A DNA stretch of 64,000 nucleotides, taken from contig NZ_MUNW01000061.1 in NCBI RefSeq assembly GCF_002002725.1, forward strand, positions 62,001-126,000, in the 5' to 3' direction. Both the position numbers and the translations under genes were made by a program. Within the stretch, counting starts at the first letter, position 1, and each line of letters begins with the position of its first letter. A model generated the notes under the pieces. The model searched no databases. It saw nothing but the letters and a program-made list of their open reading frames with translations, and had not been told where the DNA came from. The DNA is from Sinorhizobium sp. A49 (GTDB taxonomy: Bacteria > Pseudomonadota > Alphaproteobacteria > Rhizobiales > Rhizobiaceae). This document shows positions 27,430-36,122 of this stretch, piece by piece.

Positions 27430-28299
27430 TCAGGCGCGCCCCCCGCGAATGGAAGGATGCCAGAAGGTGACAGCGCGCTCGATGAGCGCCACCACCCCGT
27501 AGAAAGCCGAACCTGCGACCGCCGCGACGGCGATTTCGGCCCAGACCATGTCGACGTTCATGCGGCCCACTTCCGTGGAGATCCGGAACCCCATGCCGAC
27601 AATGGGTGTCCCGAAGAATTCGGCGACGATGGCGCCGATCAGCGCCAGGGTGGAATTGATCTTGAGCGCGTTGAAGATGAACGGCCAGGCGGCCGGCAGC
27701 CGCAGCTTGATCAGCGTCTGCCACCAGGAGGCGGCATAGGTGCGCATCAGATCGCGCTCCATGTGGCTGGACGCCGCCAGCCCGGCGATGGTGTTCACCA
27801 GCATCGGGAAGAACGTCATGATGACGACGACGGCGACCTTGGACTGCCAGTCGAAGCCGAACCACATGACCATGATCGGAGCGACGCCGATGACCGGCAG
27901 CGCCGAGACGAAGTTGCCGAGCGGCAGCAACCCCTTTTGCAGGAATGGTGAGCGATCGATGAGGATGGCAACGACGAAGCCGAGGCCGCAGCCGAGCGCG
28001 TAACCCGTCAGCACTGCCTTCAGGAAGGTCTGGCGGAAATCGGCCGCCAGCGTCGGCAGCGAGTTGATCAGGCGGTGCCAGATCATCGACGGTGCCGGCA
28101 GCAGGACCGAGGGCACGGAGAAGCCACGCACGATGCCCTCCCACAGCACCAGGAGCGTGATGCCGAAAAGGACCGGCACAGCGAAGTGTGCCGCCCGATT
28201 GGCAATTTCGCTTTCAAAACGCTGGCGCACCAGCCATTCGTTGAAGGCCCAGGCCGCAAGCCAGAAGACGATGGCACCAACGAGGATCGGAAGGTTCAT
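27430..28299 (-). CDS. ABC transporter permease (NMT1-type operon, second permease)
   Basis: A 289-aa BPD-type permease with six hydrophobic segments and the EAA cytoplasmic loop around MRTYAASWWQTLIKLRLPAAWPFIF, the pattern of SsuC/TauC/ThiX-like permeases. Its ATG overlaps the stop of the preceding permease gene by 4 bases. Two related permease genes in tandem suggest a heterodimeric channel. Confidence 0.88.
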   Translation of the reverse strand: MNLPILVGAIVFWLAAWAFNEWLVRQRFESEIANRAAHFAVPVLFGITLLVLWEGIVRGFSVPSVLLPAPSMIWHRLINSLPTLAADFRQTFLKAVLTGYALGCGLGFVVAILIDRSPFLQKGLLPLGNFVSALPVIGVAPIMVMWFGFDWQSKVAVVVIMTFFPMLVNTIAGLAASSHMERDLMRTYAASWWQTLIKLRLPAAWPFIFNALKINSTLALIGAIVAEFFGTPIVGMGFRISTEVGRMNVDMVWAEIAVAAVAGSAFYGVVALIERAVTFWHPSIRGGRA

Positions 28300-29180
28300 G
28301 GCTTGGCCCCCATGCGCTTGAGGACGGCGGTGTGCGCAAAGCCGACGATCATCACCAGGACGGCGGCAAGCGCTGCCGCCATGAACAGGGCCGACCAGAT
28401 CTGTACCGTCTGGCCATAATAGGAGCCGGCGAGCAGGCGGGCACCGAGGCCGGCGACGGCCCCGGTCGGCAGCTCCCCGACGATGGCGCCGACAAGCGAA
28501 ATCGCCACGGCGACCTTCAGCGAGGTGAAGAGATAGGGCATCGACGACGGCCAGCGCAGCTTCCAGAAGGTCTGTGCCTTAGAGGCGTTGTAGGTGTGCA
28601 TCAGGTCGAGCTGGATCGCCTCGGGGCTGCGCAGGCCCTTCACCATACCGACGACGACGGGGAAGAACGAGAGGTAGGTCGAGATCAGCGCTTTCGGCAG
28701 CAGGCCGGAGATGCCGATCGCGTTGAGGACGACGATGATCATCGGCGCGACGGCGAGGATCGGGATCGTCTGGCTGGCGATCACCCAGGGCATCAGCGAC
28801 CGGTCCATCGCGCGGTTGTGCACGATGCCGATGGCCAGGATAATGCCGAGTACACCGCCGATGCCGAAGCCGAGCAGGGTGGCCGAAAGCGTGATCCAGG
28901 CGTGATAGACCAGGCTGCGCTTCGAGGTGATCGGCTTGTTGAAGGTCGTGTCCCAGATCTCGGCGATCACCTGGTGCGGTGCCGGCAGCACCGGGCGCTC
29001 CTGCGACATCGTATTGTGAACGATCTGGGAAAAACTGATTTCGGTGCCGGCGCGCGCTGCCGTGTCGCGCTCGAACGGTGCGTTCAGGAACACGACTGCG
29101 ATGTACCAGACGACGATCAGCAGCGCGACGACGGAGCCGACGGGCAGGAGTTTGTCTCGAAGAAAGCTTTCCTCGCGCAT
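28296..29180 (-). CDS. ABC transporter permease (NMT1-type operon, first permease)
   Basis: A 294-aa BPD-type permease. The N-terminal helix (LLPVGSVVALLIVVWYIAVV) precedes a periplasmic segment with conserved RPVLPAPHQVIAEIW, then a five-helix core with the EAA loop DLMHTYNASKAQTFWKLRWP. The start MREESFLRD at 29180 lies two bases after the preceding stop; a longer frame to 29582 overlaps two other genes and is rejected. Confidence 0.88.
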   Translation of the reverse strand: MREESFLRDKLLPVGSVVALLIVVWYIAVVFLNAPFERDTAARAGTEISFSQIVHNTMSQERPVLPAPHQVIAEIWDTTFNKPITSKRSLVYHAWITLSATLLGFGIGGVLGIILAIGIVHNRAMDRSLMPWVIASQTIPILAVAPMIIVVLNAIGISGLLPKALISTYLSFFPVVVGMVKGLRSPEAIQLDLMHTYNASKAQTFWKLRWPSSMPYLFTSLKVAVAISLVGAIVGELPTGAVAGLGARLLAGSYYGQTVQIWSALFMAAALAAVLVMIVGFAHTAVLKRMGAKP

Positions 29181-29182
29181 CG

Positions 29183-29518
29183 TCACGCCTTTCCAGCTGT
29201 CGGCAGCAACATCAGGCCCATGGCGGCGATGCCGAGCATGACGCCTGCCGCCTGGGTGAGGCTCAGCCTCTCGCCGAAGACGGCAAAGGCGATGATGTTG
29301 ACGAGAACCAATTGCACGATGGCCGACAGCGAGATCGCGAGGCCGAGCCCGCCATCGCGCATCAGTTTGACCATGATGATGTTGCCGACCATGTAGAGCC
29401 CCAGTGCCAGAACCAGCACGCCGATATGGCTGTTGGAGACATAGGCGCGCGAGGCCGTCGCGCCGCCGAGAAAGATGGTGGTGGCCAGCAGCAGCCAGAG
29501 GACATAGGCAAGGTTCAT
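29183..29518 (-). CDS. Small DMT/EamA-like four-helix membrane protein
   Basis: A 111-residue protein with four hydrophobic segments (roughly residues 5-22, 33-50, 60-82 and 88-106), the size of an SMR or half-EamA unit. The segment ISLSAIVQLVLVNIIAFAVFGERLSLTQAAGVMLGIAAM is of the EamA/DMT kind (quoted in parts: FGERLSLTQAAGVMLGI). It overlaps the GNAT gene by 4 bases and is followed by the permease after 2 bases, so it is translated with the ABC transporter. Its function there is unknown. Confidence 0.78.
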   Translation of the reverse strand: MNLAYVLWLLLATTIFLGGATASRAYVSNSHIGVLVLALGLYMVGNIIMVKLMRDGGLGLAISLSAIVQLVLVNIIAFAVFGERLSLTQAAGVMLGIAAMGLMLLPTAGKA

Positions 29519-29991
29519 GGCCGGCCCTCCGCGCCACGCCAGTGGTAGAGAATGTCGGGCAGGCTTTCCTCGTTGTCGCCATCGGTCCGGCGAACGACGG
29601 AGAAGCCCTGGCTCTCGTAGAAGCGCTGGGCCCTGGCGTTTGCCTCGAAGGTCCAGAGGTTCAATTCCTGTGGCGACAAGGTCTTGGCGGTGCTGAGCAG
29701 GTCTCTGCCGACGCCCATGCCGCGATCAGGTGCGTCGATATAGAGCGCCGTCACGTAGTGATCGCTTGCGAGCGCCATGAAGCCTGCGATGCGATCGTCC
29801 CGCTCGGCCACGATCACGGTGCGTTCGGGAAAGACTGTCTCGCGGTAATATCGCTCGACGTCGGCGCGGTCGTGGATCCGGGGCATCCAGGCGGTCGCAT
29901 CGATCCAGCGATTGAGAATATCGGTGCAGGCGCGCATGTCGCCTTGCGTTGCGGGACGGCAGACAGTTGCAGACGCCGCGCTATTCTTCAT
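29515..29991 (-). CDS. GNAT-family N-acetyltransferase
   Basis: A 158-aa acetyltransferase fold: RPATQGDMRACTDILNRWID at the N-terminus, then the acetyl-CoA loop LYIDAPDRGMGVGRDLLSTA (R/Q-x-x-G-x-G pattern), and NARAQRFYESQGFSVVRR, the typical C-terminal motif. The acceptor substrate cannot be inferred. It overlaps the ATPase gene by 11 bases and the small DMT gene by 4, so it is embedded in the transporter operon. Confidence 0.85.
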   Translation of the reverse strand: MKNSAASATVCRPATQGDMRACTDILNRWIDATAWMPRIHDRADVERYYRETVFPERTVIVAERDDRIAGFMALASDHYVTALYIDAPDRGMGVGRDLLSTAKTLSPQELNLWTFEANARAQRFYESQGFSVVRRTDGDNEESLPDILYHWRGAEGRP

Positions 29992-30772
29992 AGCTGTGTC
30001 CCGCTCTCAGGCCTTCGCGCACGCGATGGGCGACCTCGAGAAACTCAGGCGTTTCGCGAATGCCGAGCGGGCGCTCGCGCGGCAGGGGCGATTCGATGAT
30101 GTCGGTGACCCGGCCGGGGCGGGGGCTCATCACCACGATCTTGGTGGAGAGATAGACGGCTTCCGGAATAGAGTGGGTGACGAAACAGATGGTCTTGTTC
30201 GTCCGCGCCCAGAGCTTCAGAAGCTGTTCGTTCAAGTGGTCGCGAACGATCTCGTCGAGCGCGCCGAAGGGTTCGTCCATCAGCAGGAGATCGGCGTCGA
30301 AGGCGAGCGCGCGGGCAATCGACGCGCGCTGCTGCATGCCGCCCGAAAGCTGCCAGGGGTATTTCTTGCCGAAGCCCGTGAGGTTGACGAGATCAAGCGT
30401 GCGGTCGATGCGCGCCTTCTTCTCCGCCTTGGAATAGCCCATGATCTCCAGCGGCAGGGCGATGTTGTTCTCTATGGTGCGCCAAGGGTAAAGCGCAGCT
30501 GCCTGAAACACATAGCCATAAGCACGTTGCTTCCGGGCTTCCTCGGGCGTCATGCCGTTGACGGTGATGGTGCCGGAGGTCGCCTTTTCCAGATCGGCGA
30601 TGACACGCAGGAAGGTCGTCTTGCCGCAGCCGGAGGGGCCGATGAAGGAAACGAAATCTCCCTTGGCAACATCCAGATTGACGCCGGTCAGTGCGTTCAC
30701 CGGGCCGTCGGCAGTCTCGAAGGTCAGGCAGAGGTCCCGGGCCGAAACCACGGATGCGGTATTGGACGTCAT
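29981..30772 (-). CDS. ABC transporter ATP-binding protein (nitrate/taurine/NMT1 type)
   Basis: ATPase of 263 aa with Walker A GPSGCGKTTFLRV, Q-loop VFQAAALYPWRT, signature LSGGMQQRASIARAL, Walker B LLLMDEPFGALDE and H-loop FVTHSIPEAVYL. It resembles SsuB/TauB/ThiZ. I start it at the ATG at 30772 (MTSNTASVVSARDLCL). The frame continues to 30910 but would then overlap the divergent cupin gene. It is first in an operon of ATPase, GNAT, DMT, two permeases and binding protein. Confidence 0.88.
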   Translation of the reverse strand: MTSNTASVVSARDLCLTFETADGPVNALTGVNLDVAKGDFVSFIGPSGCGKTTFLRVIADLEKATSGTITVNGMTPEEARKQRAYGYVFQAAALYPWRTIENNIALPLEIMGYSKAEKKARIDRTLDLVNLTGFGKKYPWQLSGGMQQRASIARALAFDADLLLMDEPFGALDEIVRDHLNEQLLKLWARTNKTICFVTHSIPEAVYLSTKIVVMSPRPGRVTDIIESPLPRERPLGIRETPEFLEVAHRVREGLRAGHSYEE

Positions 30773-30893
30773 CGGCGAATACTCATTCTGGCTTGGCTGT
30801 GTCAGACTGCTATCCGGACCGGCAACATGCAATCGCGGATTTGCAAGCGGAGCCGTTTGCTGCTGGTTTTTCAGGGAATTCTGGAGAACAGTC

Positions 30894-31307
30894 ATGTCTC
30901 GATCATCCAATCCTGGCTGTCGCGTGGTTCGCCCCGGCAGCGGACATGCCGGAAAGCAGGGGCTCAGCTATTTCGAGGGCATCGCGGCGGAAACCGTCGG
31001 GTCGACCGGCATCTGCATGCATCTCCTGACGATCCCGCCCGGTGGGCGCGCAAAGGCCCATCTGCATGAGGGGCACGAGACGGCGATCTATGTGCTGTCG
31101 GGCGAGGCTCACACCTGGTACGGCGAGCGGCTCGAGGAGCATGTTGTCGTTCGCGCCGGCGAAATGTTCTATATTCCGGTCGGAGTGCCGCATCTGCCGG
31201 CAAACCTCTCCGATGCTCCCTGTTCTGCGGTGATTGCCCGCACCGACCCGAAGGAGCAGGAAAGCGTCGTCCTCCTGCCGGAGCTCGACGCGCTCGTGCC
31301 CGGCTGA
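30894..31307 (+). CDS. Cupin-domain protein
   Basis: A 137-aa single-domain cupin. Motif 1 is AKAHLHEGHETAIYVLSGE and motif 2 is GEMFYIPVGVPHLPANLS, supplying the usual His/His/Glu/His metal ligands. The ATG at 30894 has GGAGAA six bases upstream. It is transcribed divergently from the ABC operon across a 121-base gap that should contain both promoters. A role as a small enzyme or ligand-binding protein in pyrimidine or hydantoin metabolism is possible but not shown. Confidence 0.83.
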   Translation: MSRSSNPGCRVVRPGSGHAGKQGLSYFEGIAAETVGSTGICMHLLTIPPGGRAKAHLHEGHETAIYVLSGEAHTWYGERLEEHVVVRAGEMFYIPVGVPHLPANLSDAPCSAVIARTDPKEQESVVLLPELDALVPG

Positions 31308-31405
31308 CGCAACCTGCAACCGCGCAGAAGCGTCCCACCGGCGTGGCGGGACATGTCCGGTGGGACAGAGTGGCGTGAAGACGTGCAGACCGCGAAACAC
31401 CAGGA

Positions 31406-32860
31406 TCAAACCCCGGTCGCCGGGATGCCGCTGCGCTGGACGGCGCGGGGGGCGGTGACTTCCTTCCAGGTGGTGAGCGCGGTGCTGACGGCCGGGAAGG
31501 GATCGCGGCGGACGAATTCGCCGTGGCCTTCGCGGGTCTTGATGGTGCTTTCCTCAATGGCGACGACACCGCGCGTCAGCGTGTAACGCGGCAGGCCTTT
31601 CACCTCCTTGCCCTCGAAGACGTTGTAGTCGATCGCCGACTGCTGGCTCTTGGCCGAGATCGTCTTCGTGCGCTTCGGATCCCAGACGACGAGGTCGGCA
31701 TCGGCGCCAACGAGAACGGCGCCCTTCTTCGGGTAGACATTGAGGATCTTGGCGATGTTCGTCGAGGTGACCGCCACGAACTCGTTCATGGTGATGCGGC
31801 CGGTGTTGACGCCGTGGGTCCACAGCATCGGCATGCGGTCTTCAAGCCCGCCGGTGCCGTTGGGGATCTTGGTGAAATCACCGACGCCGAAGCGCTTCTG
31901 CTCGGATGTAAAGGCGCAATGGTCGGTCGCCACCACTTGCAGCGAACCGGAAGCAAGGCCGGCCCACAGACTGTCCTGATGCAGTTTGTTGCGGAACGGC
32001 GGCGACATCACGCGGCGGGCGGCGTGGTCCCAGTCCTTGTTGAAATATTCGGTTTCGTCGAGCGTCAGGTGCTGGATCAGCGGTTCGCCGAAAACGCGCA
32101 TGCCCTTGGCGCGGGCGCGGCGGATGGCTTCGTGCGCCTGTTCGCAGGAGGTATGGACGATGTAAACCGGGCTTCCGGCCATGTCGGCGATCATGATGGC
32201 GCGGTTGGTGGCCTCGCCCTCGACTTCTGCCGGTCGCGAATAGGCATGCGCTTCCGGGCCGTTGTTGCCTTCCGAAAGCAGCTTGGCCTGCAATTGTGCG
32301 ACGACGTCGCCGTTTTCCGCATGCACGAGCGGCAGCGCGCCGAGGGCCGCGCAGCGCTGGAAGGACGAGAACATCTCGTCGTCGTCGACCATCAAGGCAC
32401 CCTTGTAGGCCATGAAATGCTTGAAGGTGTTGATGCCCTTGTCTTTGACGATGGTCTCCATCTCGTTGAAGACCTGCTCGCCCCACCAGGTGATCGCCAT
32501 GTGGAAGGAGTAGTCGCAGTTGGCGCGCGTCGACTTGTTGTCCCACATGGTGAGTGCTTCGAGCAGCGACTGGTTGGGCGAGGGCAGGGCGAAATCCACG
32601 ACCATGGTCGTGCCGCCCGCAAGCGCTGCCCTTGTGCCACTTTCGAAATCGTCCGAGGAGTAGGTGCCCATGAACGGCATTTCGAGGTGGGTGTGCGGGT
32701 CGATGCCGCCCGGCATGACGAAACAGCCGCTGGCGTCGAGCGTTTCGTCGCCTTTGAGGTCCGGGCCGATTTCGACGATCCTGCCGCCTTCGATCTTCAC
32801 GTCCGCCTTGTAGGTCAGATCGGCCGTGACGATGGTTCCACCCTTGATGACAGTGCTCAT
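31406..32860 (-). CDS. hydA: Dihydropyrimidinase
   Basis: Cyclic amidohydrolase of 484 aa that opens dihydrouracil and dihydrothymine to N-carbamoyl-beta-amino acids, step 2 of the reductive pyrimidine pathway. Zinc ligands are readable: His56 and His58 (GGIDPHTHLEMPF), carbamylated Lys147 (NTFKHFMAYKG), His180 (LPLVHAENGD), His236 (YIVHTSCEQ) and Asp313 (VVATDHCAF). The set is intact. The ATG at 32860 gives the family length. It lies 82 bases after beta-ureidopropionase on the same strand with a hairpin between. Hydantoinase is the alternative name, but context with preTA favours dihydropyrimidinase. Confidence 0.93.
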   Translation of the reverse strand: MSTVIKGGTIVTADLTYKADVKIEGGRIVEIGPDLKGDETLDASGCFVMPGGIDPHTHLEMPFMGTYSSDDFESGTRAALAGGTTMVVDFALPSPNQSLLEALTMWDNKSTRANCDYSFHMAITWWGEQVFNEMETIVKDKGINTFKHFMAYKGALMVDDDEMFSSFQRCAALGALPLVHAENGDVVAQLQAKLLSEGNNGPEAHAYSRPAEVEGEATNRAIMIADMAGSPVYIVHTSCEQAHEAIRRARAKGMRVFGEPLIQHLTLDETEYFNKDWDHAARRVMSPPFRNKLHQDSLWAGLASGSLQVVATDHCAFTSEQKRFGVGDFTKIPNGTGGLEDRMPMLWTHGVNTGRITMNEFVAVTSTNIAKILNVYPKKGAVLVGADADLVVWDPKRTKTISAKSQQSAIDYNVFEGKEVKGLPRYTLTRGVVAIEESTIKTREGHGEFVRRDPFPAVSTALTTWKEVTAPRAVQRSGIPATGV

Positions 32861-32908
32861 TGATTTTCATCCTCGCGATTGTGCTTCCGGTGGCCCCTCG
32901 GCCGCCAC

Positions 32909-32936
32909 GAAAAAGGGCGGAACTTTCGTCCCGCCC
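32909..32936 (-). terminator. Hairpin with T-run between beta-ureidopropionase and dihydropyrimidinase genes
   Basis: On the minus strand GGGCGGGAC pairs with GTTCCGCCC (one mismatch) around a short AAA-type loop and is followed by five T residues. It sits 7 bases after the beta-ureidopropionase stop. It may terminate most transcripts or act as an attenuator, leaving dihydropyrimidinase partly dependent on readthrough or on an unseen promoter. Confidence 0.7.
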
Positions 32937-32942
32937 GCAAAC

Positions 32943-34193
32943 TCATTCGACGATTTCGGCCGTTTCGACGACGGCGTGGAAGAGGACGTCGGCGCCGGCG
33001 CCTGCCCACTCCCTGGAGATGTCTTCCGCCTCATTGTGGCTCAAGCCGCCGACACAGGGGCACATGACCATGGTCGCGGGCGCAACCTTGGCCGCCCAGC
33101 AGGCATCGTGCCCGGCGCCGGAGATGAGGTTCATGTGGCTATAGCCGAGTCTTTCGGCGGCGTTGCGCACGGCGGTGACGAGTTTCGGATCGAAGGTCAC
33201 CGGCTCGAAATGGCCGATCGCCTCGACGGAACAGCCGACACCGAGGGCATCGGCAATCTTGGGTGCTTCCGCCTCGATCTTGGCGCGCATGCGGTCAAGC
33301 TTGGCCTTGTCGGGCGAGCGGATGTCGACGGTGAAGACCACCTTGCCGGGCAGGACGTTGCGCGAATTGGGCGAGAACACCACCTGGCCGACGCCGCCGA
33401 CGGCGCCCGGCTGGTTTTCCATCGCCACTGCCTGGACCATCTCGATGATGCGCGACATGGCAAGGCCGGCGTTGACGCGCATGTTCATCGGGGTCGAGCC
33501 GGTGTGCGCCTCACGCCCGGTCAGCGTGAACTCCAGCCACCACAGGCCCTGACAGTGGGTCACGACGCCGATGTCCTTGTTTTCGGCTTCGAGGATCGGG
33601 CCCTGCTCGATGTGATATTCGAAATAGGCGTGCATCTTGCGGGCGCCGACCTCTTCGTCGCCGACCCAGCCGATGCGCTTCAACTCGTCGCCGAAGGTTT
33701 TGCCTTCCGGGTCCTTGCGGCCATAGGCAAAGTCCTGGCTGTGCACGCCGGCAAAGACGCCGGAGGCGAGCATGGCAGGCGCAAAGCGCGCGCCTTCCTC
33801 GTTGGTCCAGTTGGTGACGACAATGGGGTGTTTGGTCTTGATGCCGAGATCGTTCATGGAGCGAACGACCTCAAGGCCCGAGAGTACGCCGAGCACGCCG
33901 TCGAACTTGCCGCCGGTCGGCTGCGTGTCGAGATGGGAGCCGACATAGACGGGGAGCGCATCCGGGTCGGTGCCGGGCCGGGTGAAGAACATATTGCCCA
34001 TGGTGTCGACGCCCATGGTGAGGCCCGCCTCATCGCACCAGGACTGGAAGAGCTTTCGTCCTTCGCCGTCCTCGTCGGTCAGCGTCTGGCGGTTGTTGCC
34101 GCCGGCGATGCCCGGGCCGATCTTGGCCATGTCCATTAACGTATCCCACAGGCGGTCGGCATTGACGCGCATGTTCTCGCCAGGTGCTGCCAC
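32943..34193 (-). CDS. pydC: Beta-ureidopropionase / N-carbamoyl-amino-acid amidohydrolase (M20 family)
   Basis: Binuclear zinc hydrolase (416 aa) releasing beta-alanine or beta-aminoisobutyrate, CO2 and ammonia, step 3 of the reductive pyrimidine pathway. M20/Zn-hydrolase motifs: VGSHLDTQPTGGKFDGVLGV (metal His and Asp), WTNEEGARFAPAM (Glu-Glu pair), YFEYHIEQGPILE (His) and SGAGHDACWAAKVAPATM near the C-terminus. It is divergent from the PydR/RutR regulator with an operator-like palindrome between them. L-carbamoylase activity on other substrates cannot be excluded. The second in-frame Met (MRVNADRLW) is an alternative start. Confidence 0.9.
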   Translation of the reverse strand: MAAPGENMRVNADRLWDTLMDMAKIGPGIAGGNNRQTLTDEDGEGRKLFQSWCDEAGLTMGVDTMGNMFFTRPGTDPDALPVYVGSHLDTQPTGGKFDGVLGVLSGLEVVRSMNDLGIKTKHPIVVTNWTNEEGARFAPAMLASGVFAGVHSQDFAYGRKDPEGKTFGDELKRIGWVGDEEVGARKMHAYFEYHIEQGPILEAENKDIGVVTHCQGLWWLEFTLTGREAHTGSTPMNMRVNAGLAMSRIIEMVQAVAMENQPGAVGGVGQVVFSPNSRNVLPGKVVFTVDIRSPDKAKLDRMRAKIEAEAPKIADALGVGCSVEAIGHFEPVTFDPKLVTAVRNAAERLGYSHMNLISGAGHDACWAAKVAPATMVMCPCVGGLSHNEAEDISREWAGAGADVLFHAVVETAEIVE

Positions 34194-34327
34194 GGCGGTC
34201 TCCTCATTCTTTCGGGCTGCACCTTGGGTGGTGCATGCCCCTCATGTTCCCTTGGTCAAATCCAGGCTTGGTTTTTTCTGGTGCCCTTCGATCAGTCGTT
34301 GCCTTTGATGGCGAACTGGCTGATAAT

Positions 34328-34343
34328 TTGACCGGTTGGTAAA
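34328..34343. promoter_or_regulatory. RutR/PydR-type operator between pydC and its regulator
   Basis: TTGACCGGTTGGTAAA has the TTGACC-N4-GGTCAA architecture of the RutR box, with one mismatch in the second half-site. It lies in the divergent gap, 135 bases before pydC and 135 before the regulator start, so one site can serve both. A further isolated half-site (TTGACCA on the minus strand) occurs near 34253. Confidence 0.65.
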
Positions 34344-34477
34344 CATTACAACTTCCGTTGCGGCACTCAAGCCGGAAAAACAAAAAAACGAAGTTGTTGC
34401 CCAAAAAGATGGCGGCGCCGAAATTTGGGCAGATACCGCCTGTGCGGATCAGCGCGCAGGCACCGGCAGGGGGCGAA

Positions 34478-35131
34478 ATGGTACTTCCGAGAGCGGCCAA
34501 GACCCAGAGGCGTACACGCATCCAGGAGGAGAAGGAAGAGCGCATTCTGGAGGCGGCGCTGGAGGTGTTTTCCGCCCACGGCTTTCGCGGCGCAACCGTC
34601 GACCAGATCGCCGATGTTGCCGGCATGTCGAAGCCGAACCTGCTCTATTACTTCCGCACCAAGGAAGCGATGCATCGCGCGCTGATCGATCGCGTGCTCG
34701 ATACCTGGCTCGACCCGTTGCGCGCCTTCGACGCGGAGGGAAACCCGGTTACGGAAATCCGCAGCTACATCAGGCGCAAGCTGGAAATGGCGCGGGATTT
34801 CCCGCGCGAAAGTCGGCTCTTCGCCAACGAAGTGCTGCAGGGCGCACCGCATATCGAAGACGAACTCAAGGGGCCACTCAAGGAACTCGTCGACGAGAAG
34901 GCGGAGGTCATCCGCGCCTGGACCAAGGCCGGCAAGATCGCCAAGTGCGACCCGTACCACCTGATCTTCGCGATCTGGTCGACGACGCAGCATTATGCCG
35001 ACTTCGACGTGCAGGTTCGCGCCGTGCTCGGGCAGGGCAATTCCGGCGAGGGCCGGTTCGAGGATGCGGCGCGCTTTCTGGAGCGCCTGTTCGTCGACGG
35101 GCTGCAGGTGAGCGAGCAGCCCGCTTCCTAA
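34478..35131 (+). CDS. TetR-family regulator, RutR/PydR-like
   Basis: A 217-aa TetR repressor. The HTH domain is RILEAALEVFSAHGFRGATV with DQIADVAGMSKPNLLYYFRTKEA. The NLLYYF wording and the C-terminal TetR_C_6-like region (ESRLFANEVLQGAPHIEDEL, FAIWSTTQHYADF) match RutR of Escherichia coli, which senses uracil and thymine. ATG 34478 is preferred because AGGGGG lies just before it; frames reaching 34358 or 34409 lack an RBS. Context (divergent from pydC, same locus as hydA) supports control of pyrimidine degradation. Confidence 0.87.
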   Translation: MVLPRAAKTQRRTRIQEEKEERILEAALEVFSAHGFRGATVDQIADVAGMSKPNLLYYFRTKEAMHRALIDRVLDTWLDPLRAFDAEGNPVTEIRSYIRRKLEMARDFPRESRLFANEVLQGAPHIEDELKGPLKELVDEKAEVIRAWTKAGKIAKCDPYHLIFAIWSTTQHYADFDVQVRAVLGQGNSGEGRFEDAARFLERLFVDGLQVSEQPAS

Positions 35132-35144
35132 AGTATCTCCGGGA

Positions 35145-36074
35145 TCAGTCCGGCAGCAGCGCCATCAGCGCCAGGCCGCAGGCCGTCGTCAGTGCGCCTG
35201 CGAGAACCGGCAGGCTGACCCAGCCATGGCCAAGAATACCTTCAAGCATAATGATGAAGCTTGGCGTCAGATAGCCATAGCCGAGCACCTTCGACGATGG
35301 CAGGCGCAGGGATGCGTATTGCAGCAGCAGGAAGGTGATCGCTGTGGTGACGACCGCGAGGTAGACGACGGCGATCCAGACGATGGCCGGCAGGCTGGCG
35401 AAGTCGGTGGTGGCAAGGCCGGCGGCGCCCGGTACCAGAAGCCACGGCACGGTGCAGGCGGCAACCCAGGACCCAAAGGCGAAAGGGTTCTCCTTGCGGT
35501 CGAACTTGCGGATCAGCGGCACGTAGATCGCATGGCAGATGACGCCGACGAAGAAGATCAGCTCGCCCTGACCGATATCGAAGGCGAGGATCGCCTGGAT
35601 GTTGGCGCGAAAGATCACCCAGACGGCGCCAAGTGCGGCGATGATCAAGCCCGCCAGAACACCTGGTCTCGTGTGCTGGCCGAGCAGCAGAAAGGCAAAG
35701 CCTGCGCTCAACAGCGGCATCAGCGTGAAGACGGCGCCGGTCGATACCGGATCGGTAAACTCCAGCGCCTTGAACATCGTCAGCATGTAGACGGCAATCA
35801 GCCCGCCCAAGATGAGGAAGCGCCACAATTGCCTGGGGATCTGGAACGGCACCCTGGCATAGCCGAAGGTGAGCGCTCCAAGGACGACGACGGTCAGGAG
35901 GTAGCGCCAGAGCGTCAGCGGGCCGGCACCCATGTGCTGCGCCGCGAGCCCGCCGAAGGAGAAGGAGCCCGCGATCAGCGCCGAAAAGGTCAGCATCGCC
36001 AGATGCGCCTTGAGCTTTTCGGCGCCCTTGGCGTGGCTCTGGTGCGCCGTTTTCGGCGATACATCCTGTTTCAT
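35145..36074 (-). CDS. DMT-superfamily (EamA) transporter
   Basis: A 309-aa inner-membrane protein with ten predicted hydrophobic helices in two EamA repeats, including LKAHLAMLTFSALIAGSFSF at the start and a second repeat near residue 165 (GQGELIFFVGVICHAIYVPL). Members export metabolites or amino acids; substrate unknown. ATG 36074 (MKQDVSPKTA) is chosen over 36122 for length. It converges on the regulator gene with a 13-base gap. Confidence 0.85.
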   Translation of the reverse strand: MKQDVSPKTAHQSHAKGAEKLKAHLAMLTFSALIAGSFSFGGLAAQHMGAGPLTLWRYLLTVVVLGALTFGYARVPFQIPRQLWRFLILGGLIAVYMLTMFKALEFTDPVSTGAVFTLMPLLSAGFAFLLLGQHTRPGVLAGLIIAALGAVWVIFRANIQAILAFDIGQGELIFFVGVICHAIYVPLIRKFDRKENPFAFGSWVAACTVPWLLVPGAAGLATTDFASLPAIVWIAVVYLAVVTTAITFLLLQYASLRLPSSKVLGYGYLTPSFIIMLEGILGHGWVSLPVLAGALTTACGLALMALLPD

Positions 36075-36122
36075 GCTGGCTTCCGGAACTGTCGATGGCG
36101 GGAGATGCGTGTGCCCGCGCAC

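Noticed and set aside
30773-30893. TPP riboswitch ahead of the NMT1-type ABC operon
   Set aside because: NMT1/THI5-like transporters often carry one, but neither the CUGAGA core nor the second conserved helix is visible on the minus strand.
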